Shown here: one piece after another, positions 35,404 to 44,410 of the stretch
Position numbering within the stretch: the stretch's first letter is position 1
Layout of the letters: every line of letters begins with the position of its first letter
Source of the DNA: Sphingosinicella sp963974575
Lineage (GTDB): Bacteria; Pseudomonadota; Alphaproteobacteria; Sphingomonadales; Sphingomonadaceae
Direction of reading: 5' to 3'
Length of the DNA stretch: 64,000 bases
Assembly: GCF_963974575.1 (NCBI RefSeq)
Contig: NZ_CAXBBQ010000001.1
Location: 186,001-250,000 of the forward strand
The notes under the pieces: generated by a model
The model's database searches: none
Told to the model about the DNA's origin: nothing
The model's input: the letters and a program-made list of their open reading frames with translations, nothing else
Made by a program: the position numbers and the translations under genes

Positions 35404-36731
35404 ACGTCGAAGCTCCCATCCGACCCGCCGAGACCATCGCGGCGCTGACCCCGAAGGACGTGGTGGCGGCGCTCGACCGCTATATCGTCGGCCAGAACGA
35501 CGCGAAACGCGCAGTCGCGGTCGCCCTGCGCAACCGCTGGCGGCGCCAGCAGCTGCCCGAAGACATGCGCGACGAGGTGAGCCCCAAGAACATCCTGATG
35601 ATCGGGCCGACGGGTTGCGGCAAAACCGAGATCAGCCGCCGCCTCGCGAAGCTCGCCGAGGCACCGTTTCTGAAGGTGGAAGCCACCAAGTTCACCGAGG
35701 TCGGCTACGTCGGCCGCGATGTCGAGCAGATCATCCGCGATCTGGTGGAGGAGGCCATCCGCCTGGTCCGCGAACAGAAGCGCAAGGGCGTGCGCGAGCA
35801 GGCCGAGCAGGCTGCCGAGGCGCGCGTTCTCGATGCGCTCGTCGGCAAGGACGCGAGCGGCGCGACACGCGACCGCTTCCGCGAGAAACTGCTGGCGGGA
35901 GAGCTTTCCGAAAAGGAGATCGAGATCGAGGTCGACGAGGCGCCGCAGATGCCCTTCGAGATTCCCGGCATGACCGGGCAGGTCGGCATGATCGACCTGG
36001 GCGGCATGTTCGGCAAGCTGGGCGGCCAGCGCACGAAGAAGCGCAAGCTGAAAGTGCGGCAGGCGTGGGAAGCGCTCGTCAATGAGGAATCCGACAAGCG
36101 GCTCGACCAGGAAGAGGTGAACCGCGAGGCGATCGTCTCCGCCGAGCAGAACGGCATCGTGTTCCTCGACGAGATCGACAAGATCGCGGTTTCCGATGTG
36201 CGCGGCGGGTCTGTTTCCCGCGAAGGCGTGCAGCGCGACCTGCTGCCGCTGATCGAGGGCACGACGGTCGCCACCAAGTATGGCCCGGTGAAGACGGATC
36301 ACATTCTCTTCATCGCTTCGGGCGCGTTCCATGTCGCGAAACCTTCGGACCTGCTGCCCGAACTTCAGGGCCGCCTGCCGATCCGGGTGGAGCTGAAAGG
36401 CCTGACGGAAGCGGATTTCCGCCGCATCCTGACGGACACCGAGGCATCGCTGGTGAAGCAGTATTCAGCATTGATCGGCACCGAGGGCGTGAACCTCGAG
36501 TTCGCCGACGACGCGATCGACGCCATTGCGCGGATCGCGGCGCAGGTGAACGACCGCATCGAGAACATCGGCGCGCGGCGGTTGCAGACCGTGCTCGAAA
36601 AGCTACTCGAGGAGATCAGCTTCGACGCTTCGGAGCGCGGCGGATCCGCGGTGAAGATCGATGCTGCCTACGTGGACGCGCAGCTTTCCGACATCACGCG
36701 GGACAACGATCTGTCGAAGTACATTTTGTAG
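35400..36731 (+). CDS. hslU: ATP-dependent protease ATPase subunit HslU
   Basis: A 443-residue AAA+ unfoldase with Walker A GPTGCGKTE, Walker B FLDEIDKIAV, the family insertion (I domain, about residues 110-240) and the C-terminal ISRDNDLSKYIL-like tail (seen here as ITRDNDLSKYIL) that activates HslV. It unfolds substrates and feeds them to HslV. It follows hslV with a four-base overlap and ends just before a hairpin that lies inside the 3' end of the convergent gene. Confidence 0.97.
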   Translation: MNVEAPIRPAETIAALTPKDVVAALDRYIVGQNDAKRAVAVALRNRWRRQQLPEDMRDEVSPKNILMIGPTGCGKTEISRRLAKLAEAPFLKVEATKFTEVGYVGRDVEQIIRDLVEEAIRLVREQKRKGVREQAEQAAEARVLDALVGKDASGATRDRFREKLLAGELSEKEIEIEVDEAPQMPFEIPGMTGQVGMIDLGGMFGKLGGQRTKKRKLKVRQAWEALVNEESDKRLDQEEVNREAIVSAEQNGIVFLDEIDKIAVSDVRGGSVSREGVQRDLLPLIEGTTVATKYGPVKTDHILFIASGAFHVAKPSDLLPELQGRLPIRVELKGLTEADFRRILTDTEASLVKQYSALIGTEGVNLEFADDAIDAIARIAAQVNDRIENIGARRLQTVLEKLLEEISFDASERGGSAVKIDAAYVDAQLSDITRDNDLSKYIL

Positions 36732-36733
36732 TC

Positions 36734-36760
36734 GATTACCCGCACGAAACGCGGGTGATC
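36734..36760 (+). terminator. Hairpin terminator of hslVU, within the convergent gene's 3' end
   Basis: A 10-base stem (36734-36743 with 36751-36760, one G-U pair) with a 7-base loop ends in TTTCC on the plus strand, three bases after the hslU stop. Most of it codes for the last residues of the convergent gene, so both codes are superimposed. Confidence 0.5.
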
Positions 36761-37704
36761 TTTCCACCTTCGTCGGTGGCGATGGTCAGCCGGTCCGGCC
36801 GGAAGTCCATCGTCACCGCGCCGTTCGGCGGCACGACGCGCGCGGTGCGGGCGCCGGTGGCCTGTTTGATCTTCGCGACGGTTGCATCGTCGGCGGGCTG
36901 GCCGATGAAGCTTTGCGCCTTCTCCACATCACAGACCATGGCGCCTTCCGGCTTGGTGAACTTGTAGACGACGCGGTCGGTCTTGCCGCGGACGGTGGGA
37001 TCGAACACCGACTTCGCGAGGTCATCGCCGGACACGCGGAGCACATCCGATTCGCCATCGAAGGCGAAGCCGGCGCGCTCGAAATCGGCGCGGATCACGG
37101 CGGGATCGATGCGGTGCGTCTTGTCGACCTCGGCGCGCGTATCGCCGCTTGCCGGGCCGACATGATCGATCACCCCGACAATGCCGCCCGGCTTCATCGC
37201 GCCGTAGAGCTTCGCGAGCACGTCCGCCGGTTCCACGCGCACGAAACCGTATTCGGCGCTTTCCCAATAGGTGTCGTGATAGACGAGATGCAGCAGCGCG
37301 AAATCGAAGCTGGCGGGCGCAAGCGCAAGGCTGGGCAGCGGCATCGCGAATGCCGAAGCGTTCTTCACGCGGGCACGGACGCCCGCCCACGCGGCTTTCG
37401 CCTTATCATCCGCGGCGATGCCCGGCGGGTTCCACGCAACGACGGCGCCCTTCGGGCCGACAGCACGCGCCATGATCTCGCTGTAGTAGCCGCTCCCGGC
37501 CATAAAATCGAACGCACGGTCACCGCGTTCGAGCCCGAGGAACTTCAGGACTTCGGCAGGCTTTCGGCTCTCGTCGAGCTTCGTTTCGTCGGCCGGGCGA
37601 TCCTTCGCGGCAACGGCGGCGGTGATGGCGGCAGGCGCGGCCTCTACGGGCAATGCGGGCATAAGCAGCGCGGCGGCAAGCAGCAGGAACGTCTTCGATT
37701 TCAT
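36736..37704 (-). CDS. Exported SAM-methyltransferase-like protein fused to an I78 inhibitor-like domain
   Basis: About 322 residues. A signal peptide (MKSKTFLLLAAALLMPALPVEA) is followed by a methyltransferase fold of the COG4798 type, with motif I FDFMAGSGYYSE and LHLVYHDTYW. The last roughly 69 residues look like a peptidase inhibitor I78 domain: VCDVEKAQSFIGQPAD, then ATGARTAR, and a final cysteine in ITRVSCG, with two cysteines at the ends that could form a disulfide. I chose the ATG at 37704 because GGGGAG precedes it and it opens the signal peptide. SAM is not expected in the periplasm, so the enzymatic role is doubtful. Confidence 0.75.
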   Translation of the reverse strand: MKSKTFLLLAAALLMPALPVEAAPAAITAAVAAKDRPADETKLDESRKPAEVLKFLGLERGDRAFDFMAGSGYYSEIMARAVGPKGAVVAWNPPGIAADDKAKAAWAGVRARVKNASAFAMPLPSLALAPASFDFALLHLVYHDTYWESAEYGFVRVEPADVLAKLYGAMKPGGIVGVIDHVGPASGDTRAEVDKTHRIDPAVIRADFERAGFAFDGESDVLRVSGDDLAKSVFDPTVRGKTDRVVYKFTKPEGAMVCDVEKAQSFIGQPADDATVAKIKQATGARTARVVPPNGAVTMDFRPDRLTIATDEGGKITRVSCG

Positions 37705-37762
37705 CGGTGATCTCCCCTGAGTCCTGTTTCCGATCATGCCACCGGGGGAGATGACGGTACAG

Positions 37763-38293
37763 CTACCGCTTGCGCCGCAGGATCACATACCATGCGCCGC
37801 CACCGCCGTGGCGCGGGTGCGCGGGGCGGATCGCGGCGATAAAGGGCCTGAGCGCCGGAGTCGCGGCCCAGCGGGAGAAATTGGCGGCGATGACGCCGCG
37901 CGGGCGGCCGTCTTCCCCGGCGGGACGGGTCTTGCCGGTGATGACGAGCAGCGTGCGCACATCGTCGCGCCATGCCCGTTCCAGCGCGCCCGCGAGCGCC
38001 GCATAGGCTTCGTCCTGCGTGTGGCCGTGGAGATCGACGGTGCGCTCGGCCTCTATGCTGCCTTTACGAATGCGGCGATCCCAGCCGCCGTCGAGCGAGG
38101 CGTCCTCGGGCGCGGCGGCGGCGCGCTCGCGGGAAATTGCGGGCGCCTCGACCGGCTGCGGACGGACGTTCACGCGCGGACGCGGCGTTTCAGGCGGGGG
38201 TGCGGTGCGCGCTTTCAGCGGGCGGACGGAGGCAGTGACCTTCGCCCAGAGTGCGGCTTCGGCCTCCGAAGGCGGTTCAGGCCGCCGGGCCAC
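37763..38293 (-). CDS. Smr domain protein
   Basis: About 176 residues with a C-terminal Smr (small MutS-related) domain: VDLHGHTQDEAY, LVITGKTR and a GVIAANFSRW segment. Smr domains are nicking endonucleases or RNA-cleaving factors acting in recombination or ribosome rescue. The N-terminal half is proline- and arginine-rich. I chose GTG at 38293, giving the family N-terminus ARRPEPPSEAEAALWAKV and a 17-base overlap with mltA. An ATG 28 codons upstream would add unlike residues. Confidence 0.85.
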   Translation of the reverse strand: MARRPEPPSEAEAALWAKVTASVRPLKARTAPPPETPRPRVNVRPQPVEAPAISRERAAAAPEDASLDGGWDRRIRKGSIEAERTVDLHGHTQDEAYAALAGALERAWRDDVRTLLVITGKTRPAGEDGRPRGVIAANFSRWAATPALRPFIAAIRPAHPRHGGGGAWYVILRRKR

Positions 38294-39500
38294 GGAGAAG
38301 CCGCGCCGCCGCCGCTTTCGGCAGCAGAATGAAGGCAGCGCCCTCGCTGGAAAGTCCACCCGCAATGGTTCGCGCACGATCGCCCGCGCCCCAGAACAGA
38401 TCGAAACGGTTCGCGCCCTTGATGGCGCCGCCGGTATCCTGCGCCACCATCAGCGCCGCGAACGGCTTCATGCCGCGATCGACATCGGTGTAGCGCGTTG
38501 AAAGCCAGACGGGCGCGCCCAGCGGCACGAACATCGGATCGGCGGCAAGGCTGCGTTCAGGCGTGACAGGCGCGCCCATCGCACCGAGCGGGCCTTCCCC
38601 GGTGAGTTCCTTGAAGAAGATGTAGCTCTTGTTCTCGTGCATGATCTTGCGGCCATCCTCGGGGTTGGCGCGCAGCCAGCGCATGATGCCCTGCATCGAC
38701 GCCTCGCCGGGCGCGAGCACGTTCATCTCCCTGAGCCGCCGGCCGATGCCGACGTATTCGCGGCCGTTCTGGCCCGCATAGCCGATGCGCATGACGCTGC
38801 CGTCGGGCAGGCGCAGGCGGCCTGAACCCTGGATCTGGAGGAAGAAGAACTCCACTTCGTCCGCCGCCCACGCAATCTCGAGGTTGCGATCGAAAAGCGC
38901 ACCGTTGTCGATATCCTCGCGCGTCCAGTAGAGCTGGTAGGCGCCGGTTTCGTCGATGCGGCCGGTCGCTTTCTTCATCTGACCGGGATTCGCCGGATCG
39001 GGTTGATCGACGCGCGTCAGATCGTCCGGAAGCCCGTAGATCGGCACCAGATAGCCGGGTCCCCGCGTGCGCGACCCTGCGATTTCCGGCTCGTAATAGC
39101 CCGTGACGAACGCCGCGCCGGTGCCGACGCGCACGGGCGTGAAATTCAGCTCGAAGAACGCGCGCGGATCGGTGGCGGCGGGCACGAGGTTGCAGGCCGT
39201 CTCCCAGTCCGCCGTGATGGTGAGGCCGCTGACGTCGGTGCGGCGCGTGACGGCGCGGCAGGATTTGCGGAAGGCGGCGAGGGTGGCCGCGAAATCGTTG
39301 CTTTCCCAACCCGGAATGTCCGCGAAGGTGGCCGGCGCCGCGCCGAGCGCGGCGGCTGTCGCCGGCCCGGCGGGGGCGGCAGGCGTCGGCGCAGGCTCGG
39401 CGCCCGGCGAAACCGGCCCCGTGGGCGTGGCGACGGGGCGCGGCGACGCGCACGCGGCGATCGCGAGCAGCAGCAGGACGGGGAAAAAGCGATGACGCAC
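38277..39500 (-). CDS. mltA: Membrane-bound lytic murein transglycosylase A
   Basis: A 407-residue lipoprotein (lipobox AIAAC near residue 17) with MltA domain marks VRVGTGAAFVTGYYEPEIAGS, FFLQIQGSGRLRLPDGS, and the C-terminal 3D domain with VAQDTGGAIKGANRFDLFWGAG. It cleaves glycan strands of peptidoglycan to 1,6-anhydro ends. A proline/alanine-rich spacer follows the lipobox. The best start is GTG at 39500, with GGAG six bases upstream. TTG at 39515 gives a longer, less likely N-terminus. Confidence 0.92.
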   Translation of the reverse strand: MRHRFFPVLLLLAIAACASPRPVATPTGPVSPGAEPAPTPAAPAGPATAAALGAAPATFADIPGWESNDFAATLAAFRKSCRAVTRRTDVSGLTITADWETACNLVPAATDPRAFFELNFTPVRVGTGAAFVTGYYEPEIAGSRTRGPGYLVPIYGLPDDLTRVDQPDPANPGQMKKATGRIDETGAYQLYWTREDIDNGALFDRNLEIAWAADEVEFFFLQIQGSGRLRLPDGSVMRIGYAGQNGREYVGIGRRLREMNVLAPGEASMQGIMRWLRANPEDGRKIMHENKSYIFFKELTGEGPLGAMGAPVTPERSLAADPMFVPLGAPVWLSTRYTDVDRGMKPFAALMVAQDTGGAIKGANRFDLFWGAGDRARTIAGGLSSEGAAFILLPKAAAARLLRGPAA

Positions 39501-39587
39501 GCGAAACTCCAGCAAACCTGAACGAGGCGAAGGGCTAGCGGATTTCGGCGGCGTCTGGAATCCGCATTCGTCGAAACGACGCCGTAA

Positions 39588-40262
39588 TCAGGCGTCTTCG
39601 TCTGTATCGATGAGCAGCCAGTTCGGGTCTGCAGCGCCGGTGTGGCGGCTGAATGTCCAGACATCGTGCGACTGCACGGCATCCGAGAGCGAGCCGCTGA
39701 CGACGTTTCCGGCCTTGTCGCGCGTGACGGCGACGAGATCGGCATCGAAGCGCAGCGTTACCTCCGCCATCGCACCGCGAAGCTGCGCGGCAACGATTTC
39801 GACCTTTTCGAGCGACACGAGCCGGTTTTCGAGGGTGAGACCTTCTTCTTCACGCGCCTTGATCGCTTCGGCGAACTGATCGGCGATATCATCGGAGACG
39901 AGATCGCGGAGCGCGTCGGCGTCGCCCTTCCAGAAGGCTTCGAGCACCATGCGGTACGCCGCCTTCGCTCCTTCGGCGAAACGCGCCGGATCGAACGTGG
40001 GGTCGGCAGCGGCGATCGCGTTCAGCGATTCTTTCAGCGCAGGCGACATGTCGGCGGGAAGTTCAAGCGGCGCGGCAGGCGGAAGGTCGTAGCTGCCGGC
40101 ACGCGGCGGCGTCTGCTGTTCTGCCGGGCTGCGGCGCACGACTTCGCCGGCGGGCTCTTCATGGCCTGTGCGGCGGCCAAGCACGTTGACCAGCCGAAGG
40201 GCGATGAACCCCGCGAGCATCGCCAGAACGACGATCTCGATCAGTCCGCTGCTGTCGCCCAT
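39588..40262 (-). CDS. Tim44/TimA family adaptor protein
   Basis: A 224-residue membrane-anchored protein. An N-terminal helix (IEIVVLAMLAGFIALRLVNVLG) is followed by a linker of about 60 residues with prolines, then a Tim44-like domain (about residues 90-215, DPARFAEGAKAAYRMVLEAFWKGD and later WTFSRH). The alphaproteobacterial TimA protein is the likely relative of mitochondrial Tim44. It probably acts as an adaptor at the inner membrane. It is divergent from secB, as in many alphaproteobacteria, with 196 bases between. Confidence 0.88.
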   Translation of the reverse strand: MGDSSGLIEIVVLAMLAGFIALRLVNVLGRRTGHEEPAGEVVRRSPAEQQTPPRAGSYDLPPAAPLELPADMSPALKESLNAIAAADPTFDPARFAEGAKAAYRMVLEAFWKGDADALRDLVSDDIADQFAEAIKAREEEGLTLENRLVSLEKVEIVAAQLRGAMAEVTLRFDADLVAVTRDKAGNVVSGSLSDAVQSHDVWTFSRHTGAADPNWLLIDTDEDA

Positions 40263-40329
40263 AATTCTACCTTCAAGCGCCCTTCCAAACGCGTTTGCTT
40301 AACAGCGCCGCGCCGCACAGTCCACGCAG

Positions 40330-40350
40330 CTTAACCTGTTTTCGGTTAAG
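40330..40350. promoter_or_regulatory. Inverted repeat between timA and secB
   Basis: CTTAACC (40330-40336) and GGTTAAG (40344-40350) are perfect inverted arms around 7 bases in the middle of the divergent region. It could be an operator for either gene. The TTAA halves are 11 bases apart, not the 7 of a CtrA box, so I do not call it CtrA. Confidence 0.4.
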
Positions 40351-40458
40351 ATAGGCTATTCCGGGCCGCATACAAGGAACAGCGCTGCCTTGCGCCGGTT
40401 CCATGCGCCTGCTAGCGAGCCCGCCGTATTCCTGTCCAACAGAATTGAGATCTGCATC

Positions 40459-40989
40459 ATGGCCGAGAACGAAACGGGCGACGAAGGCTACATCAACGGC
40501 AACGGCAACGGCGGCGAAGCCCCGGCCGAAGCCCTGCCGCAGGTGAGCATCCTGGCGCAGTATGTGAAAGACCTGTCGTTCGAGAATCCCGGCGCGCCGG
40601 GATCGCTGCAGCAGGGCGCGGGCCAGCCAAAGATCGAGATCAACGTGAACGTCGGTGTCCGCCAGCAGGGCGAAGGCGTCTATGAGGTCGAGCTGAAGCT
40701 TTCCGCGAACGCCACCTTCGAGACCGGCAAGACCGCGTTCATCACCGAGCTGCTCTACGGCGGCCTGTTCGGCCTGCAGAACGTGCCGGAAGAGCACCTC
40801 GAGCTGTTCCTCGTCGTCGAGGCGCCGCGCCAGCTGTTCCCGTTCGCCCGCCGCATCTTCGCGGACGCGACGCGCGACGGCGGTTTCCCGCCGCTGATGC
40901 TCGACCCGATCGACTTCGCCCAGCTTTATTTCGCCCGCCAGCAGCAGGCGGAGCAGGCAGACCAGTCGGGCGAGATCGGACACGCCTGA
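40459..40989 (+). CDS. secB: Protein-export chaperone SecB
   Basis: A 176-residue SecB, longer than the Escherichia coli protein because of a glycine/asparagine-rich N-terminal tail and a glutamine-rich C-terminal end. The core is clear: YVKDLSFENPGAP, the strand FLVVEAPRQLFPFARRI and FPPLMLDPIDFAQLYFARQQ. It keeps preproteins unfolded and delivers them to SecA. I chose the ATG at 40459, as the longer reading adds 23 unconserved residues. It is separated from murJ by 22 bases. Confidence 0.95.
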   Translation: MAENETGDEGYINGNGNGGEAPAEALPQVSILAQYVKDLSFENPGAPGSLQQGAGQPKIEINVNVGVRQQGEGVYEVELKLSANATFETGKTAFITELLYGGLFGLQNVPEEHLELFLVVEAPRQLFPFARRIFADATRDGGFPPLMLDPIDFAQLYFARQQQAEQADQSGEIGHA

Positions 40990-41011
40990 GGCCAGGCAGG
41001 AGAACGCCACC

Positions 41012-42574
41012 ATGTCGCTCGTCAAGAGCGTCGGCGTCATCGGAGGGCTGACCCTCGTCAGCCGCGTGTTCGGCTTTGCCCGCGACATGCTGCTCTCCCG
41101 CCTGCTTGGCGCGGGCGCGGGCGCGGACGCCTTCTTCGTGGCGTTCAAGCTGCCCAACATCTTCCGGCGCCTGTTCGCCGAAGGCGCGTTCAGCGCCGCC
41201 TATGTGCCGATGTTCAGCAAGGAACTGCACGGACCGGGCGGCAGGAAGGCGGCTGAGCGATTCTCGGCGAACGTGCTCTCTGTGTTCCTGCCCGTGCTGC
41301 TGCTCTTCACGGCGCTGTTCGAGATTTTCATGCCCGGCGTCGTCTGGCTGATGGCGAGCGCCTACAAGGAGGTGCCGGGCAAGTTCGAGCTGACGGTCGA
41401 GCTGACGCGAATCGCCTTTCCCTACCTACTGCTCATCAGCCTCGTGTCGTTGCTGTCGGGCGTTCTCAATTCGATGTCGAAGTTCGCCGCAGCCGCCGCC
41501 GCGCCGATTCTGCTCAACATCTGCCTGATCGCCGGCGTGCTGTTCTTCGGCAGCACGACGGGCGACAATGCGGAAACCGCGCGGGCGCTCGCCGTGGCCG
41601 TAACGGTGGCGGGCATCGTGCAGTTCTTATGGTTGCTGTGGGCGGTGCGCCGCGCGGGGCTGACGCTGCGCCTCCGCTGGCCGCGACTCGACCCCAAGGT
41701 GAAGGAACTTGGCCGCATCATCGTGCCCGCCACGTTCGGCGCGGGCATCTACCAGCTCTCGCAGCTGATCGACACGTTCTTCGCGACGCGACTCGAAGAG
41801 GGTGCGATGAGCTTCCTGAATTATGCAGACCGGCTGAACCAGCTGCCGCTCGGCGTCGTCGGCATCGCGCTTGGCACGGCCATCCTGCCCGCGCTCAGCC
41901 GGCTGATTGCGCGCGCGGACGCGGACGGCGCGCAGAAGCTGCAGGGCACGGCGGTCGAGCTTTCGATGCTGCTGACGCTGCCCGCCGCCGTGGCGCTGGG
42001 CGTCGCGGCGCACCCGATTGTCGAGGCGATCTTCCTTGGCGGGCGATTCACGGCGGAGCATGTGGCCGTCACCTCCGGCGTGCTCGTGGCGCTCGTCGCC
42101 GGGCTTCCCGCCTACGTGCTCATCAAAGTGCTGACGCCGGGCTTCTTCGCGCGCGGCGACACGAAGACGCCTGTGAAAACGGCCGCAGCCGCGCTCACCT
42201 TCAACGTTGCCGTCATCCTCCTCGTCATCGACCGCTTCGGCATCGTGGGGCTTGCCGCCGCGACCGCGGTTTCGAGCTGGTTCAACTGCGCGCTGCTCTA
42301 CACGATCCTGCACCGGCGCGGGCACTTCACGCTGACCGGCGCCGTGATCCTGCGCGTCGGCAAACAGTTCGTCGCGGCGCTCGTGATGGCGGCCGGACTC
42401 TGGTGGGTGACGAACACGCTCGGCGATGCCTTCACCGGCGGGGCTTTGGCGCGAGCGGGCGCGCTCGCGACGGTCGTTCTGACCGGGGCGGGGCTCTATT
42501 TCGGGACGCTCTGGGCGATCGGCGGCTTTCACCACGAACACCTCGCCAAGCTGAAACGCGGCAACGGCGCTTGA
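41012..42574 (+). CDS. murJ: Lipid II flippase MurJ
   Basis: A 520-residue protein of the MurJ/MviN family with about 14 membrane helices. The N-terminal KSVGVIGGLTLVSRVFGFARD and ADAFFVAFKLPNIFRRLFAEGAF are the conserved family start. It flips lipid II across the inner membrane for peptidoglycan synthesis. The spacing to secB and trpS (22 and 35 bases) suggests one transcript; the three gene products have no shared pathway. Confidence 0.96.
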   Translation: MSLVKSVGVIGGLTLVSRVFGFARDMLLSRLLGAGAGADAFFVAFKLPNIFRRLFAEGAFSAAYVPMFSKELHGPGGRKAAERFSANVLSVFLPVLLLFTALFEIFMPGVVWLMASAYKEVPGKFELTVELTRIAFPYLLLISLVSLLSGVLNSMSKFAAAAAAPILLNICLIAGVLFFGSTTGDNAETARALAVAVTVAGIVQFLWLLWAVRRAGLTLRLRWPRLDPKVKELGRIIVPATFGAGIYQLSQLIDTFFATRLEEGAMSFLNYADRLNQLPLGVVGIALGTAILPALSRLIARADADGAQKLQGTAVELSMLLTLPAAVALGVAAHPIVEAIFLGGRFTAEHVAVTSGVLVALVAGLPAYVLIKVLTPGFFARGDTKTPVKTAAAALTFNVAVILLVIDRFGIVGLAAATAVSSWFNCALLYTILHRRGHFTLTGAVILRVGKQFVAALVMAAGLWWVTNTLGDAFTGGALARAGALATVVLTGAGLYFGTLWAIGGFHHEHLAKLKRGNGA

Positions 42575-42609
42575 CCAGTAGCCCGCGCGGGGCCTAACGG
42601 CGGCGCGCT

Positions 42610-43629
42610 ATGACACAGACTTTCGCACCGCGCGTCTTTTCCGGCATCCAGCCGACCGGCAACCTGCACCTGGGCAATTACCTGGGCGCAATCCGCAACT
42701 GGGTGGACATGCAGCACGAGCACGAATGCGTCTTTTGCATCGTGGACCTGCACGCGATCACGCTGTGGCAAGAGCCCGAAGCGCTACGCCGGGGCATCCA
42801 CGAGATGGCCGCCGCGCTGCTCGCGAGCGGCATCGATCCCGACCGCGCCGTGCTGTTCAACCAGAGCCAGGTGCACATGCACGCGGAACTCTGCTGGATC
42901 CTGATGTGCACCGCGCGCATGGGCTGGATGCAGCGCATGACCCAGTTCAAGGAAAAGTCGGGCAAGGACAAGGAAGGCGCCTCGGTCGGCCTGTTCGGCT
43001 ACCCGGTGCTGCAGGCTGCCGACATCCTCGGCTACAAGGCCACGCACGTGCCGGTGGGCGAGGACCAGAAGCAGCATCTCGAACTGTCCCGCGACATCGC
43101 GCAGAAGTTCAACACCGACTACGGCGTCGAGCTGTTCCCGCTTCCCGAGCCCGTGATCCAGGGCCCGGCGACGCGCGTGATGTCGCTGCGCGACGGCACC
43201 GCGAAAATGTCGAAATCCGATCCTTCGGATATGAGCCGCATCAACCTTGCCGACGATGCCGACGCGATCGCGCAGAAGATCAAGAAGGCGAAAACGGACC
43301 CCGAGCCGCTGCCCGGCGATGTGGCTGGCCTTGAGTCGCGGCCCGAGGCGCGGAACCTCGTTTCGATTTACGCGGCGCTTGCCGGAACCACCGCGCAGGC
43401 GGTGCTGACGGAGTTCGAAGGCAAGGGCTTCGGCGCGTTCAAGCCCGCGCTCGCCGATCTGACGGTGAGCGTGCTGGCGCCGATCACCGCGCGTTTCCGA
43501 GAGCTTTGCGCCGATCCGGGCTACCTCGACGCCGTGCTGGCGAAGGGCGCGGAACGCGCCGATGCCATCGCGGCACCGATTCTCGTAGAGGTGAAACGCA
43601 CCGTCGGCTTCCTCGGCAAAGGGCTTTGA
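42610..43629 (+). CDS. trpS: Tryptophanyl-tRNA synthetase
   Basis: A 339-residue class I aminoacyl-tRNA synthetase with the HIGH-type motif GIQPTGNLHLGNYLGA and the KMSKS motif in TAKMSKSDPSD. It charges tRNA-Trp in the cytoplasm. The tryptophan pocket region FLGY..LQAADIL-type is present as GLFGYPVLQAADILGYKATHVPVGEDQ (only partly quoted here for identity). Length is usual. No tryptophan-rich leader peptide is visible in the short gap upstream. Confidence 0.96.
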   Translation: MTQTFAPRVFSGIQPTGNLHLGNYLGAIRNWVDMQHEHECVFCIVDLHAITLWQEPEALRRGIHEMAAALLASGIDPDRAVLFNQSQVHMHAELCWILMCTARMGWMQRMTQFKEKSGKDKEGASVGLFGYPVLQAADILGYKATHVPVGEDQKQHLELSRDIAQKFNTDYGVELFPLPEPVIQGPATRVMSLRDGTAKMSKSDPSDMSRINLADDADAIAQKIKKAKTDPEPLPGDVAGLESRPEARNLVSIYAALAGTTAQAVLTEFEGKGFGAFKPALADLTVSVLAPITARFRELCADPGYLDAVLAKGAERADAIAAPILVEVKRTVGFLGKGL

Positions 43630-43711
43630 AAATTCAGGGATCGTTCAGCCGCGCACATGCACTATATAGAGATAGCGTGGGTGCGAACGAGAAAGCCCGT
43701 AGGTGATGAGC

Positions 43712-44365
43712 ATGAAACTGCCGAAGATCCTGTTGTCGCTGGGGCTGCTGGCGCTGGTTGCCGCCTGCACGACGCCCTTCACTGCCGATGTTTCCCGTTT
43801 CCAGCGCCTGCCGGCGCCGTCGGGCGAAAGCTTCACGATTGAAGCGCGAGACCCGGCGCGCGCGGGCGGGCTCGAGTTCGCGCAATATGCGTCGTACGTC
43901 GAGAATAACCTCGTTCAGCAGGGTTATCAGCGCGCGGCCTCGCCCGAGGCGGCAACGCTTGTCGTCAAGCTCGACTATGGCGTGAACGACGGCCGCGAGA
44001 AGATCGACACCCGCTACACCGGCTTCGGCGCGGGCTACGGCTGGGGCGGCTGGGGCTGGCCCTATTACAGCCGCTATCGCTATCACCCCTATTACTGGGG
44101 TTCGTTCTACGATCCCTTCTGGGGCCCGGGCTTCGGCGGCGGCACCGAGGTTTACAGCTACACCGTCTACCGCTCGTTCCTGGACATGGACATCGTGCGC
44201 AAGAACGGCACCCCGGTGTTCGAGGGCCGCGCCGAATCGACGACGCGCTCGTCCGACCTCACCAAGCTGGTGCCCAACCTCGTAGAGGCGATGTTCCAGG
44301 GCTTCCCCGGCAATTCCGGGCAGACCGTGCGCGTGAAGATCGACCAGAAGAAAAGCGGTTACTAA
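43712..44365 (+). CDS. DUF4136 lipoprotein
   Basis: A lipoprotein of about 217 residues. The signal peptide and lipobox (LLALVAAC) are followed by a DUF4136-like beta fold and a strongly aromatic, glycine-rich stretch (GWGGWGWPYYSRYRYHPYYW) that probably lies at a surface or is flexible. The function is not known. I chose ATG at 43712, with AGG eight bases upstream; two earlier in-frame starts at 43703 and 43706 have poorer spacing. It is followed directly by a large stem-loop. Confidence 0.78.
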   Translation: MKLPKILLSLGLLALVAACTTPFTADVSRFQRLPAPSGESFTIEARDPARAGGLEFAQYASYVENNLVQQGYQRAASPEAATLVVKLDYGVNDGREKIDTRYTGFGAGYGWGGWGWPYYSRYRYHPYYWGSFYDPFWGPGFGGGTEVYSYTVYRSFLDMDIVRKNGTPVFEGRAESTTRSSDLTKLVPNLVEAMFQGFPGNSGQTVRVKIDQKKSGY

Positions 44366-44410
44366 GCGATCGCGCTGCGACAGGGCCTTCCCTGCTGCAG
44401 CGCTCATCGC
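44366..44410 (+). repeat. Large stem-loop after the DUF4136 gene
   Basis: Outer arms GCGAT (44366-44370) and ATCGC (44406-44410), middle arms GCGCTGC (44372-44378) and GCAGCGC (44397-44403), and an inner AGGG/CCCT pair (44382-44385 with 44390-44393) form one long hairpin directly after the stop codon. There is no T run. It may stabilise the 3' end or be a rho-dependent or weak terminator. Confidence 0.5.

Noticed and set aside
40330..40350. CtrA binding site TTAA-N7-TTAA
   Set aside because: The two TTAA halves are 11 bases apart and inverted, not 7 and direct.
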